A stretch of 64,000 nt of DNA from Cinnamomum chago (Eukaryota > Streptophyta > Magnoliopsida > Laurales > Lauraceae). Both the position numbers and the translations under genes were made by a program. The stretch is from assembly GCA_038049695.1 (NCBI GenBank), contig CP142451.1, positions 64,914,001-64,978,000 on the forward strand, given 5' to 3'. The notes beneath the pieces were generated by a model, which saw only the letters and a program-made list of their open reading frames with translations, was not told the DNA's origin and made no database searches. Shown here piece by piece: positions 53,483-62,611 of the stretch (within the stretch, counting starts at the first letter, position 1; each line of letters starts with the position of its first letter).

Positions 53483-54319
53483 ATGAATTCAAATACTTTC
53501 AATCCACTTGCGACCATCCTCAACCAGAATAAATTGGTGGGATCCAACTATGTAGACTGGAAACGGAACATGGATATTGTCTTGACCGCCTCAGGTTAAA
53601 AATATGTCCTTACCAAAACCCCCCTTGATGAGCCTAGCCCGGATGCATCGGAAGAAGAAAAGGAACTTTACACCAAATGGGCCAAAGACGATGAGATGGC
53701 CAGATGCTACATTCTAGCATCCATGTCTAGTGTTTTGCAACACCAACATCAATCCTATAAGACCGCATACGATATTGTATCGAACTTAAAGGAGGTGTTT
53801 ATGGAACAGGGCAGACCTGCTAGGCAGGCAGCCATGAGGGTGCTCATCAGCACCAAGATGGCTGAAGGTACATCAGTACAGGAACACATGTTAAAAATGA
53901 TGGACTCATTGAATGAGTTAGATGTACTGGGAGCTGCGATTGATGCAGAATCGCAGATTGACATAATCATTGAGTCATTGCCAGAGTCATTCAACAATTT
54001 CAAGGTTAATTATAATTTGAATAAGATGAATCTGACTCTGGCTGAGCTGTCTAGCCAGTTGGTGGTGACTGAAGGGATTATGAAGAAGAAGCCAACTGCC
54101 CTAGTGACAGAAAAGTCAGATGCTAAGCCCAAGCCGAAGGGTGGAAAGGCAAAAAGAAATCAGTTCCGAAAGGCCCTAAGGTGGAGAATGGTCCTAATGG
54201 TGGCGTGGTCAAGGTTAAAGGTTCAAGGTCTAAAGGAAAGTGTTTCCATTGTGGTAAGACAGGACATTGGAAAAGGAATTGTCCAGAATATCTGTCTAAG
54301 AAGAAGACCTCTGGTATGA
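53483..54319 (+). pseudogene. Copia Gag (broken)
   Basis: Starts MNSNTFNPLATILNQNKLVG and continues with YVDWKRNMDIVL, typical of plant copia Gag. A TAA at 53597-53599 interrupts it. From 53696 the open part has the capsid-like region (TAYDIVSNLKEVFMEQ, ARQAAMRVLISTKMAEG, ESQIDIIIESLPESFNNF). Near 54170 the protein moves to the +1 frame, where the zinc knuckle lies (54181-54417); residues of this frame after that point are not native. Packaging protein of the element, non-functional. Confidence 0.88.
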
Positions 54320-54662
54320 TTGAGTCACTTATTTCTGAAGTTAGTTTTGCAACTGGTACTTCAGAATCTTGGTGTTTGGACTCCGGGGCAACTAATCACA
54401 TATGTAATTTGTTATAGGGGTTCAAAGAAACTAGGAGGCTCAGTGACGGAGAAATCATTGTCAACCTAGGATCTGATGCTAAGGCAAAGGATGTTTCAAT
54501 AGGAGTTATTACTTTATGTTTTTTCAAATAATACATTGGTTTTATCAAACACGTTATATGTACCGTCTTTACGGAGAAATTTAATTTCAGTTTCTAGTTT
54601 GGTGAATAAAAGTTATTCAATTACTTTTGGTACTGAAGTTGTCATAAAGAGAAATGGTACTT
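54181..54662 (+). pseudogene. Copia nucleocapsid zinc knuckle and protease (fragment)
   Basis: Continues Gag after a frameshift: zinc knuckle CFHCGKTGHWKRNC, then the protease active site SWCLDSGATNHICN. A TAG at about 54415 follows (NLL*GF, Gln in related proteins). Decayed coding with YVPSLRRNLISVSSLVNKSY and TFGTEVVIKRNGT can be followed to about 54660, where the sequence switches to the opposite strand. Confidence 0.85.
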
Positions 54663-55125
54663 TTAGGTACAAACTTAGATGGTACGAGGTTTAGTATGTA
54701 CATTGCAGTATCCAAGGCGTATCCCCAAAAGGATATAGGTAATCCTGAGAAACTCAGCATAGACATAATCATATCTAAAAGAGTTTTGTTCATTCTTTCT
54801 GCTACTCCCTTCTGTTGAGACATACCAGGAGCAGACAATTGGGATAGAATCCCATTTTTTGATAGGTATCCCATAAAATCAACAGAGAGATATTTCCCTC
54901 CTCGATCTGATCGAAGAGTCTTGATACTCTTACCTAATTGTTTTTCCGGTTCCGCTCGAAACTCTTTGAACTTTTCAAAAGCCTCGGACTTGCGGTGCAT
55001 ATGGTATATGTATCCATATCTTGAGTAATCATCTGTGAAAGTGATGAAATACTCATATTCTCCTCTGGCCCTGACATTATGGGTCCACACACATCAGTAT
55101 GCACTAATTCCAATATGTAGATGGG
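54663..55125 (-). pseudogene. Copia integrase fragment, inverted relative to gag
   Basis: Minus-strand reading gives a copia integrase core: LELVHTDVCGP (about 55085-55120), a 1-base deletion, then RARGEYEYFITFTDDYSRYGY, LRSDRGGKYLS and QQKGVAERMNKTL for the D-D-E triad, ending at LNLVPSKFVPK near 54665. Gag and protease of the same element are on plus, so this block is inverted in place. The left junction near 54660 has GGTAC/GTACC words. Normal plus-strand 3' sequence (polypurine tract, LTR) resumes by about 55160. Confidence 0.88.
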
Positions 55126-55159
55126 ATGGGCACGAGATGTAACCCAGACTGGAATTGAG

Positions 55160-55172
55160 CCCAGTGGGAGAT
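55160..55172 (+). other. Copia polypurine tract
   Basis: CCCAGTGGGAGAT directly before the LTR start (TCTTAGAATGTACGG, probably once TGTTAG). Confidence 0.65.
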
Positions 55173-56849
55173 TCTTAGAATGTACGGTCTCAATCCATCA
55201 GTTGATAAAATAAATTGATTAATTTCATTATTTATCAATAAAATCATGCTTTCCTTTCATGAGATGAATGGTGTTTTATTACTTAATACACATATCCAAT
55301 ACATATGACATGATGGTTCATGAGATGAACCGGGTCCCATTAGTATATTAGATGTGATATATGTATATGGATGAGATCCACATATCGGAGACATGTGTCA
55401 CAAATCTTATGCTTAAAATATCATCACAGCCAGTGATGAGACTGGGCATCTCATCTGATAAGGTTGCAGCACTTTGATTACTATGAGATTGTGTGATTTG
55501 TCTCGATCATCAGAATAGAAGATTTTGGATCACGGTGCTGGTACATTGGATGTATTAAAGGACCATGAGAAGAACCTTATGAAATACTGTCTCGATTTAA
55601 GGACTGCTCTCATAATTCCCTAGCAATAGGCACTCAATCCTAAGATATTGATTAACTCAAGTTTCTATCTATTCATTTGCTTTGAGTCACCAATGAGTGA
55701 GGCCAACTGTAGGTCAACACCTCGGTCTCTTGGGTACGTGGTTGTAGAACTTTGGGAACATGCAGTGGTCAAGATGGAATCTATCTATATTATCCCCTTG
55801 TGCCAATTAATGGATTTATCAGTAGTAAGTGTGCACCCTTCTCGATTAAGAGTTAATTGGATGGTACTGATGATCACTGTGATTAATTGGTGCTCAAGGA
55901 TATAAGATGTGGATCTAAGATTCGATGAGACAGATTTACTCCAATTGATCCAAGGATAATGATGGAGGGGCCTACTTGTGGTAATTGGGAAGTTTAGGGT
56001 CTTCATTGTATTTTATGCCTAAGACTGGAGTGCAATTGCATTTATATAGTGGTGTTATTTACAATTAACTGTGGGCCCAGATTGTACATGAGATGCGGGG
56101 TAGCGTGTCCCAGTTGGAACTACCTTTCTTTGGAATCCCTAGTGGTCCCCACGCTAGCCCAAGATTGGATCATTACTAATTCTACTTGCACTCCAAGAAG
56201 GAAATGAATTAGAAACTTACTATTTCTATTTGAAGTGAAACTTCTAATAGTGGTAATAGTATGTTACTAATTAGTGTGGAAGTGTGACTTCTAATACAAT
56301 TAGTAAGAAAATCTTAAGATGAGACTTGAGGGCTATAAATAAGGGAGAAACCCCCTTGGACGTTCTACACCATTATCCCACGCCCAAATCCCTTTGTGCA
56401 AGAGTTGCACAGCTCTCCTCTTCTCCCTTCTCTCTTCTAGTTCTCTTCTAGTTCCTTGGAGTTTTTAGCAGGGTTTTCTCTTAGAGATCCCACCCATCTT
56501 CTTGAGAAAAAAGATCTGATAAACGGGTCATAGCGTGGAAGATCAAAAGGTATTGGAGATTCTTATTTGATACATGAAAGAGTTTCATCATCAAAGAAAG
56601 ACGTAACTTCTCCATTAGAGCGCAACCGAGCTCCAAAGGTATAATCTACTTCCTTGCATATTGTAGATTTTATGGATGCTTGTTGGCTATTGTTCTATCT
56701 TCTTGATAGGTTTGTTTACTGATCTTGATGGCTGAGATTGAGGACATGGATCCTGGATTGGGTTCTATAGCCTTCTGGATACTTGATCCCTGAGTGAAGT
56801 GGGTCAAAAGTTTTGAAAACCTAACCACGAGGCCCACCTATGTCCAACA
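55173..56849 (+). repeat. Copia 3' LTR (1677 bp)
   Basis: Aligns with 50664-51677 at its right and with 62612-64000 over most of its length. Start assigned by alignment to TGTTAG at 62612. TATA box at 56334-56341, GAAGT-N3-ACTTC repeats at 56231 and 56278. Ends CTATGTCCAACA. Confidence 0.88.
56334..56341 (+). promoter_or_regulatory. TATA box of copia 3' LTR
   Basis: TATAAATA in GAGGGCTATAAATAAGGG, as in the 5' LTR. Confidence 0.65.
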
Positions 56850-57792
56850 GCTGATACTCCTGCCCCGACCTTGGAAGCCCGGCAAGAGGAGCAGGGTCGG
56901 CAAGAGGAAGAAGAGACCCGGCAAAAGAAAAGGGCTAGGGTGGGGGGCCCAACAGAGGACCTTCCTGGCGATGTCGTGACACCTCAGTTTCCCGGGCCAG
57001 CTGCATGGAGACCGAGCTTTATGATCGAACCCGGGAGGCCGTTAATGGTGGAGGACCAGATACCGGGGAACCTCCCCGTGATTGCGGCTCTGGCCTGCAC
57101 CTGTGCCTTACCAAGGGATATGGCAATTCACAGGGAGGCCAATCATATTCAGCTGGCGGCATGGAATATGCTGTCAGCCATCTCGATAAGTCTTAGTCTT
57201 TCATGAGTTTCTCCATTTCGTCTCGGTCGTTGTGTCTTGACAATCCGTCTCCTTTTCAGGTGCTGTAAAGCACCCAAGTCTAGTTGGAAAGGCTTTGGCA
57301 GGCCGGAGCTCAGATTGCGAGGGTGGAGGAGGAGAAGTGGGCCCTCCAAGTAGCTTTGGAGGAAAATAAGCGGAGGGAGGAGGAGCGGGAGGCGACGGTC
57401 CGGGTCATCATATCTGAGCTCGAAGCGGCGAAGGCTGAGGCTGAGGAGCAGAAATAGCTAGTTGCCAAGCTCAAGAAGCAGAAGGAGGACGCTGAGGCCA
57501 AACTTCAGAGCGAGGTCGACTCTGCTTACGAAGAGGGGGTGGAAGCGGCTTCGCAGTTATACAAGGCTTAAGTTCTGGACGTGAGAATTTGGGAGCTTGG
57601 GTGGAAAGGTGCTTTGAAAGAGACTGGAACCTCTGAAGATCATCTGTTATACAAGAATCCACCCAAGTTCCAATCCCCGAGCCGGAACCAAGTCGAGCTC
57701 CTTCTCCCAAAGTCCCTCCTGTGTCGACCGAAGTTCCTCCTGAGTCGACTGCAACTGAAGCTGAGACCGGGGACGCCGAGGCCGCCCATTGA
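56850..57792 (+). pseudogene. Antisense extra ORF of Tat/Retand-like element, coiled coil
   Basis: Plus-strand coding remnant, opposite to the integrase. N-terminal part (missing before 56850): Glu/Arg/Lys-rich, then PGPAAWRPSFMIEPGRPLMVED and LPRDMAIHREANHIQLAAWN. A likely intron of about 70 bp follows (acceptor TCTCCTTTTCAG ending at 57259). Next is a long heptad-like charged segment (AQIARVEEEKWALQVALEEN...ELEAAKAEAEEQK, TAG at about 57456, LVAKLKKQKEDAEAKLQ). A Pro/Ser-rich tail (VPIPEPEPSRAPSPKVPP) ends at 57792. Function unknown; antisense extra ORFs after pol have been described in Tat elements. Confidence 0.65.
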
Positions 57793-57945
57793 ATTTTTCT
57801 TTTAATGTATTTCTTTTTGCTTTTTTGTAATGAAAATTGTAACTTTTACAATAATAAATACAATCCCTTTCTTTTTTCATCTTATTTCCAATCATCTCTT
57901 TTGTCAATTTCTTTGAATGATTCAAGTACATGAGTTCGATACAAT
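57793..57945. other. AT-rich spacer
   Basis: T-rich then A-rich sequence after the antisense ORF with AATAAATACAAT, which could serve as its polyadenylation region. No gene seen. Confidence 0.5.
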
Positions 57946-57949
57946 AACC

Positions 57950-58540
57950 AGAACATAATAACTGAGCTCGGTTCAATAACCGGAACTACTAAGTAATCAT
58001 TTGGCGAATAACTTTGGTTCCAGAACCAGAAACAAATTAACTTAATCGAACTCGGTTCAATAACCGGGATTCTTGTTATTCTTAAGTTCTGTAACTCAAG
58101 AAATCAGACCAAGTTTGTACCATTAGCCTTGGTTCATTAACCGAACCCGTCAGAGGCAAACTAGATTAAGTTCTTAAGGGATATTCCAGGTTTCTCCTGG
58201 CGGCAGAATTTCTAGTTGGTTCTGTAACCGAACTTAATTCTATAAGGCGGCTACCGAGTTCTTTAACTGGGTGCTCTGTATAGTTTGTTCAATAACCGAA
58301 CTGGGATAGCCGCTGAATTCCGTAACTCAACATTTTGTATGGCTGGTTCCATAACCGAGCCGAAGCTACCGAGTTCTACAACAAGGTGTTTTATATAGCT
58401 GGTTCCACAACCGAGCTAGAATTGGTGCCGAGTTCCGTAAATTGGCATTTTGTATGGCTAGTCCCATAACCGAGCCAAAGCCACCGAGTTCTACAACAAG
58501 GTGTTTTATATAGCTGGTTCCACAACCGAGCGTTGATTGA
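57950..58540. repeat. Array of CGGTTCAATAACCG mini-hairpins
   Basis: About 18 degenerate copies of a motif in which CGGTT and AACCG pair around CAAT, CCAT or CCAC (GGTTCAATAACCG, GGTTCCATAACCG, GGTTCCACAACCG, GTTCTGTAACCGAAC). The last third has units of about 70 bp containing GAGTTCTACAACAAGGTG and TTTTATATAGCTGG. It lies in the 3' UTR position of the Tat-like element. Confidence 0.82.
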
Positions 58541-58589
58541 AAGAAACGAAGCGCATCCTTCCATAAGAATTTACTTTTATTGATTCCAA

Positions 58590-59014
58590 AAATTGAGTAC
58601 AATTCAGAAATAGTACTTTTTGAGATGTGTGGCATTCCATGGACGTGGTAACTCTTTACCATCCATGTCCTCAAGCCTGTAAGTTGAAATATTGACTGCC
58701 GATATCACTTTGAATGACCCGTGCCAATTCGATATCAGCTTGCCTTCATTGGGGTTTTTGTTCGCTGGAAGTGTCTTCTTCAAGACCAGTTCTCCAATTG
58801 GAAACTTCCTTTCTCTGACTCTTTGATTGTATCCTCTGGCTAACTGCTACTGATAAGAAGCACGGCGAATAGTTGCTGCATCTCTTCATTCCTCAGCTAG
58901 GTCATGCTCTCGGGCCAGGTTTACTTCGTTCTGGCCCTGGTCAAAAAGTTCCGACCTCAGAGTTGGAAGACCGATCTCGAAGGGGATCACAGCTTCCATT
59001 CCATAGGCGAGGGA
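58590..59014 (-). pseudogene. Tat/Retand-like integrase C-terminus
   Basis: Minus-strand reading: AYGMEAVIPFEIGLPTLRSEL, NEVNLAREHDLAEE followed by a stop, ARGYNQRVRERKFPIGELVL, SNWHGSFKVISAV and PRPWNATHLKK. This is the end of a Tat-lineage integrase, with at least two stops. It continues, across the inserted solo LTR, the fragment at 62134-62606. Confidence 0.82.
59010..59014. other. Target-site duplication AGGGA of the solo LTR
   Basis: AGGGA here and at 62129-62133 flanks the inserted LTR. Confidence 0.9.
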
Positions 59015-59201
59015 TGTCACGACCCCAGAGTTGGTCCACCGAGGTCCTAATCCGGGATCGGGACTGAAGATTGTGGTGTGTACATTTATTTAATTTCCCA
59101 CAGGTGTCCGCGGTGAGGATATCACAACAACATAGTACATTTCTTTTAATGCGGAAGCGTGTAGCAAATCAAATTGATGATTCAAGTGATAAGATAAAAT
59201 C

Positions 59202-59223
59202 ATATATATATATATATATATAA
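59202..59223. repeat. (TA)n microsatellite
   Basis: About eleven TA units inside the solo LTR, absent from the other Tekay LTRs. Confidence 0.9.
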
Positions 59224-60501
59224 ACCAAGTATCAGAATGAGTAATGATCTTAGTGCTTTCAAAAGAAAAGTTAAAGTTTATACAAAAGATCATTTAATTA
59301 CAATTTCCAAAAATAGTGGCCAACAAAGGCCAATGCAAACAAAACACCAATCCCCAAAAGAATGGTTAAACATTCCCAAAATGTTACGTCTCTCAAAGCA
59401 ATCAAATGTCTAAATGACATCGTCAACATGCCACTCAACTAGGCGTTGCGATTCACCGACCGCCTCCTCAAGCTATGCGTCGGGATAGACAATGTCCGGA
59501 CCTGAGTACCAAAGAGTGGGTCAAACACGACGGTTTGGCAAACGGGTGAAAAGAAATAACAATATAACAATAAATGAATTTACCTTCAAAAGCATTTAAA
59601 CCTGTTTAAATAACAATTTCCATAAAGGAGATAAATCATTTATTTAAATACAAGTATGCGTTGTAAAACATGTAAAGGTAACCAAGGAAACGAGAAACAA
59701 GCAAGATGGCAACCACACGAAGCTAAGTCCTCTATCACCGAAGTGACAGAGCAATATCAAGGCGTTGATCTCAGTCACACGAGGTGAGGAGAAACAACGA
59801 AATATATACATATACATATAATATATGGGACATGACCACGGTAGCGAGCTGGGCATCGGGAACCACGATAGCAATCCAGGGTATCGGGACAAGACCACGG
59901 TAATAACCGGGTAGCGGAATCCAAGCTGTAGCTGGCGGGACAAGAGGGGGATCTCCAAGTCAGTGGATCAAACCAACAAGGTTATCCAAGCTTAGTGGTG
60001 CTGACTCATAGGTCAAATGAAAAAATCAAAACATGTATAAAATACATCAAGTGTAAGTACATAAACAGGCGGGACAGGGTGCTCGAAGGCACAACTATCG
60101 TTCCATGTCGGGCAATGCATTTCAAGACTAGCAATTAATACAAGTACAATTTCAATGCTTTCGGAAATAATAAATCATGTAGTATAAATTTCGGGAACAG
60201 TGAAATATAATAAGCCATTGAAGTTTCGGGTTCAAGATTTGTTTAAAGTGAATAAGGATCCCGTATGTCTAAATCGGTAGAGACTTGGTACTCCTTGAGT
60301 TTGGGGACATTCTGGGGTCCTTATACACTTCGAATTTTCAAAACTTCAAATGAAATCTTCGTGATGTGGTTTATTTCTCAAACGGATGTCAAATCATATA
60401 AACGGTTCTTCTCATTGCAATAGGGCTCCCAACTAACCTCTCACAATCATATAAACATTTAATTTATGCTCCCAAAACAGTCCCAGGTGAATAGTACCCA
60501 T

Positions 60502-60782
60502 CGCTCGAGCGGACTTGAGGTTTGCTCGAGCGGACTTGAGGTTCGCTCGAGCGGACTTGAGGTTCACTCGAGCGGTGAGCTCTCTGGAATGGTTGTCTGT
60601 GTGGGGTTACTCAAGCGAACTCATCCAGTATGAGGTTGGTTCGAGCGAACGTTCGGTTCGCTCGAACTAACCACTCTCTGGAACGAGTTTTGGGAGGGTT
60701 CGCTCGAACGACAAAAGGGTCCGCTCAAGCAAACTGCCCACTGGAATGGCACGAACCCTTTTCTGGACACTTCGCTCGAGCA
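60502..60782 (-). repeat. CGCTCGAGCGGAC palindrome cluster in solo LTR
   Basis: Starts with a recent tandem run of GGTTCGCTCGAGCGGACTTGA units (about 23-bp period, four in 60500-60580) and continues with decayed CTCGAGC/CTCGAAC copies. Confidence 0.85.
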
Positions 60783-62133
60783 AACTGTCCAGAAACTGGT
60801 TCCGAGATAGTTCTTCTCCTCTCTTTCCCTTCCTTCTACAACCTCCTTTAAACATCAAATGAGGAGTTCCAAAACTCCATCCAAATCGACATCAAATCTC
60901 CTACATCATCCATTCCATCTTCCTCCAACAATATCACATCCAAATATAAAGAAAGAAGGGAAGGAAACCACTACACGTAAGGGTACATTTGAGATAAAAT
61001 AAGAGAAAATTGAATGCAATGAATTAAAACATTTCTATGACAATAAATTCACTATCAAGGCTCTTTCATGAACAATTATTTCAAGTCAATGCATTAAGTA
61101 AGCATGTATGGGAAAACAATAAAATCAACCACATTTCTTATAAAACCATTGAAAGCTCATAAAAATCAAATCATCCACTTGCCTTGGGTCCAAGCTAATC
61201 AATAACAAGCTCTAACACTCCTCCAAGCCAAGAATCGAAGCTATAAACCAAAATCCCCAACAAACCCTAAATGGGTCAAAACAAGAAATATAAAGGGAAA
61301 CTTTACAATAATGAAAATGGAACCTCTTCACGGCCAAAGAAACACCAATCTAAGAGATGGGGAGGATTTCTTACTTGTAGGTTCTCCAAACAAGCAAGGA
61401 AAGCTCAAAGAGTATATTGAAATGGAGGGTCTTCTCTAAAAATGGTATCAATGGAGAGCTATGGTGGTGAGGAAGAAGATGATGACAACCATTTAGCTAT
61501 TGATGCAAGTTGATAGGGATTTGGTGATGGAAATCAAGAGAAGAAGGAAGAAAATGAAACCCTAGGTGAAGAATGGAGTTGAGCTAGAAAAGGGGAAATG
61601 AGGAAGGAGGGTTTCCTTATAAAACAAGTGGGGAGTGGGCTCCACCACTAAAAACCTTTATGGGTTGAAATCATATCTATCGGGGCCTCGAACGAATTCG
61701 ACGAAGAAGAGAAAAGTGATCGTCGAAATATCTAGTTTCCAAAAAGTATATGTTTCGCGGGTTTCGGGAATATCAAATTTTGGGTACAGATTTAGTGCAC
61801 AATGACTGTTTTGCCCTCAATGCTAGGAAGGTCGGGTTCTGGGGTCTCGCACGGGCACGGGATCGATATAAAAGTTGCAGGGACTAATGAGATAAATAAA
61901 ACGGGATTAAAATAATAAACACAAGAATCTCAGATAAATCTCCAAGTACACGTAAAGTCATAAAAGGAACCCCCAAAGGGCCCCACTAGTCACAAAGGCA
62001 CTCAAAATTCCCAAAGCTATATCAAAAGCTATTCTAATCCCAACTTAACTAAAATACACTAAACACACTTAAAACTAAAACACAACTTAATTAACACTAA
62101 TCGACGACACTCGGGACGGGGTCTTATAAGGGA

Positions 62134-62606
62134 GAAGGGCGTTGCTGAAGTAGAACGCCTTGGGGTAGTTCTGTACGCCCAAAGGACGCAGGGAAGTTCT
62201 TGCACCCATCTCCCCTTGTCCCGGTCTAGTCTCTTTTTGAGCCCATCGAGTACCACCTTGTTCGAGATCTCCGCCTGACCGTTGCTCTGTGGATATGCCG
62301 GAGTTGAGTAGTAGTTCCTGATGCCGAACTCTTAGTAGAAGTTCTTGAAGAAATTAGAATCAAACTGCGTTCCGTTGTCCGAGACTAGGGTCACGGTACT
62401 CCAAATCTTGTGATGATATTCTTCCATACGAAGTTTTTTGTATCATGCTCAGTGATGGAAGACAAGGCTTTTGTTTCTATCCATTTAGTGAAATAATCAG
62501 TAGCTACTATTAGTCATCTCTTATTCCCTGGAGGTCGGTGGAGTGGTCCAACGATGTCGAGGCCCCATTGAACGAAGGGCCATGGACTGGAGAACGGGGT
62601 TAGGTC
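62134..62606 (-). pseudogene. Tat/Retand-like integrase core, fragment
   Basis: Minus-strand reading includes [39 protein letters not shown], which meets the fragment at 59014 in its next residues (AYGMEAVIP). Upstream the higher coordinates carry decayed core sequence (the D-N-G-T-Q-F-D-like region near 62365 and WGLDIVGPL-like reading near 62555). Stops and frameshifts throughout. Confidence 0.8.
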
Positions 62607-62611
62607 CTGTG

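Larger units (their letters stand above)
50664..56849 (+). mobile_element. Ty1/copia element, left end outside the window
   Basis: Partial 5' LTR (50664-51677), degenerate tRNA-Met primer site, a 1.8-kb leader, gag and protease on plus, an inverted integrase fragment, a polypurine tract and the 3' LTR 55173-56849. No RT or RNase H is visible, so more than 2 kb of pol is missing. Tekay-2 inserted in its 5' LTR. LTR copies differ by roughly 4-5% by eye, the most among the LTR pairs here, as fits an outer layer. Confidence 0.88.
59015..62128 (-). mobile_element. Tekay-type solo LTR, minus strand (3114 bp)
   Basis: On plus it runs TGTCACGACCCC...GGGGTCTTATA, homologous end to end to the Tekay LTRs. 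One terminus is mutated (TATAAGACC instead of TGTAAGACC on minus). Flanked by AGGGA, it interrupts integrase sequence. It carries the CTCGAG palindrome type (60502-60782) and a (TA)n run at 59202-59223. Confidence 0.92.
56850..62611 (-). mobile_element. Tat/Retand-like Ty3/gypsy element, broken, split by a solo LTR
   Basis: Remnant between the copia 3' LTR and the next copia LTR. On minus: integrase core fragments (62134-62606), interrupted by the solo LTR 59015-62128, the integrase C-terminus (58590-59014), a repeat array (57950-58540), and on the opposite strand an extra ORF (56850-57792). The integrase end (RPWNATHLKKYY-type) and an antisense extra ORF after pol fit the Tat lineage, Retand branch (inference). 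No LTR of this element lies in the window. Confidence 0.8.

Noticed and set aside
57647-57976. 109-codon minus-strand ORF
   Set aside because: It is the antisense of the Pro-rich tail of the extra ORF plus AT-rich spacer; no coherent composition.
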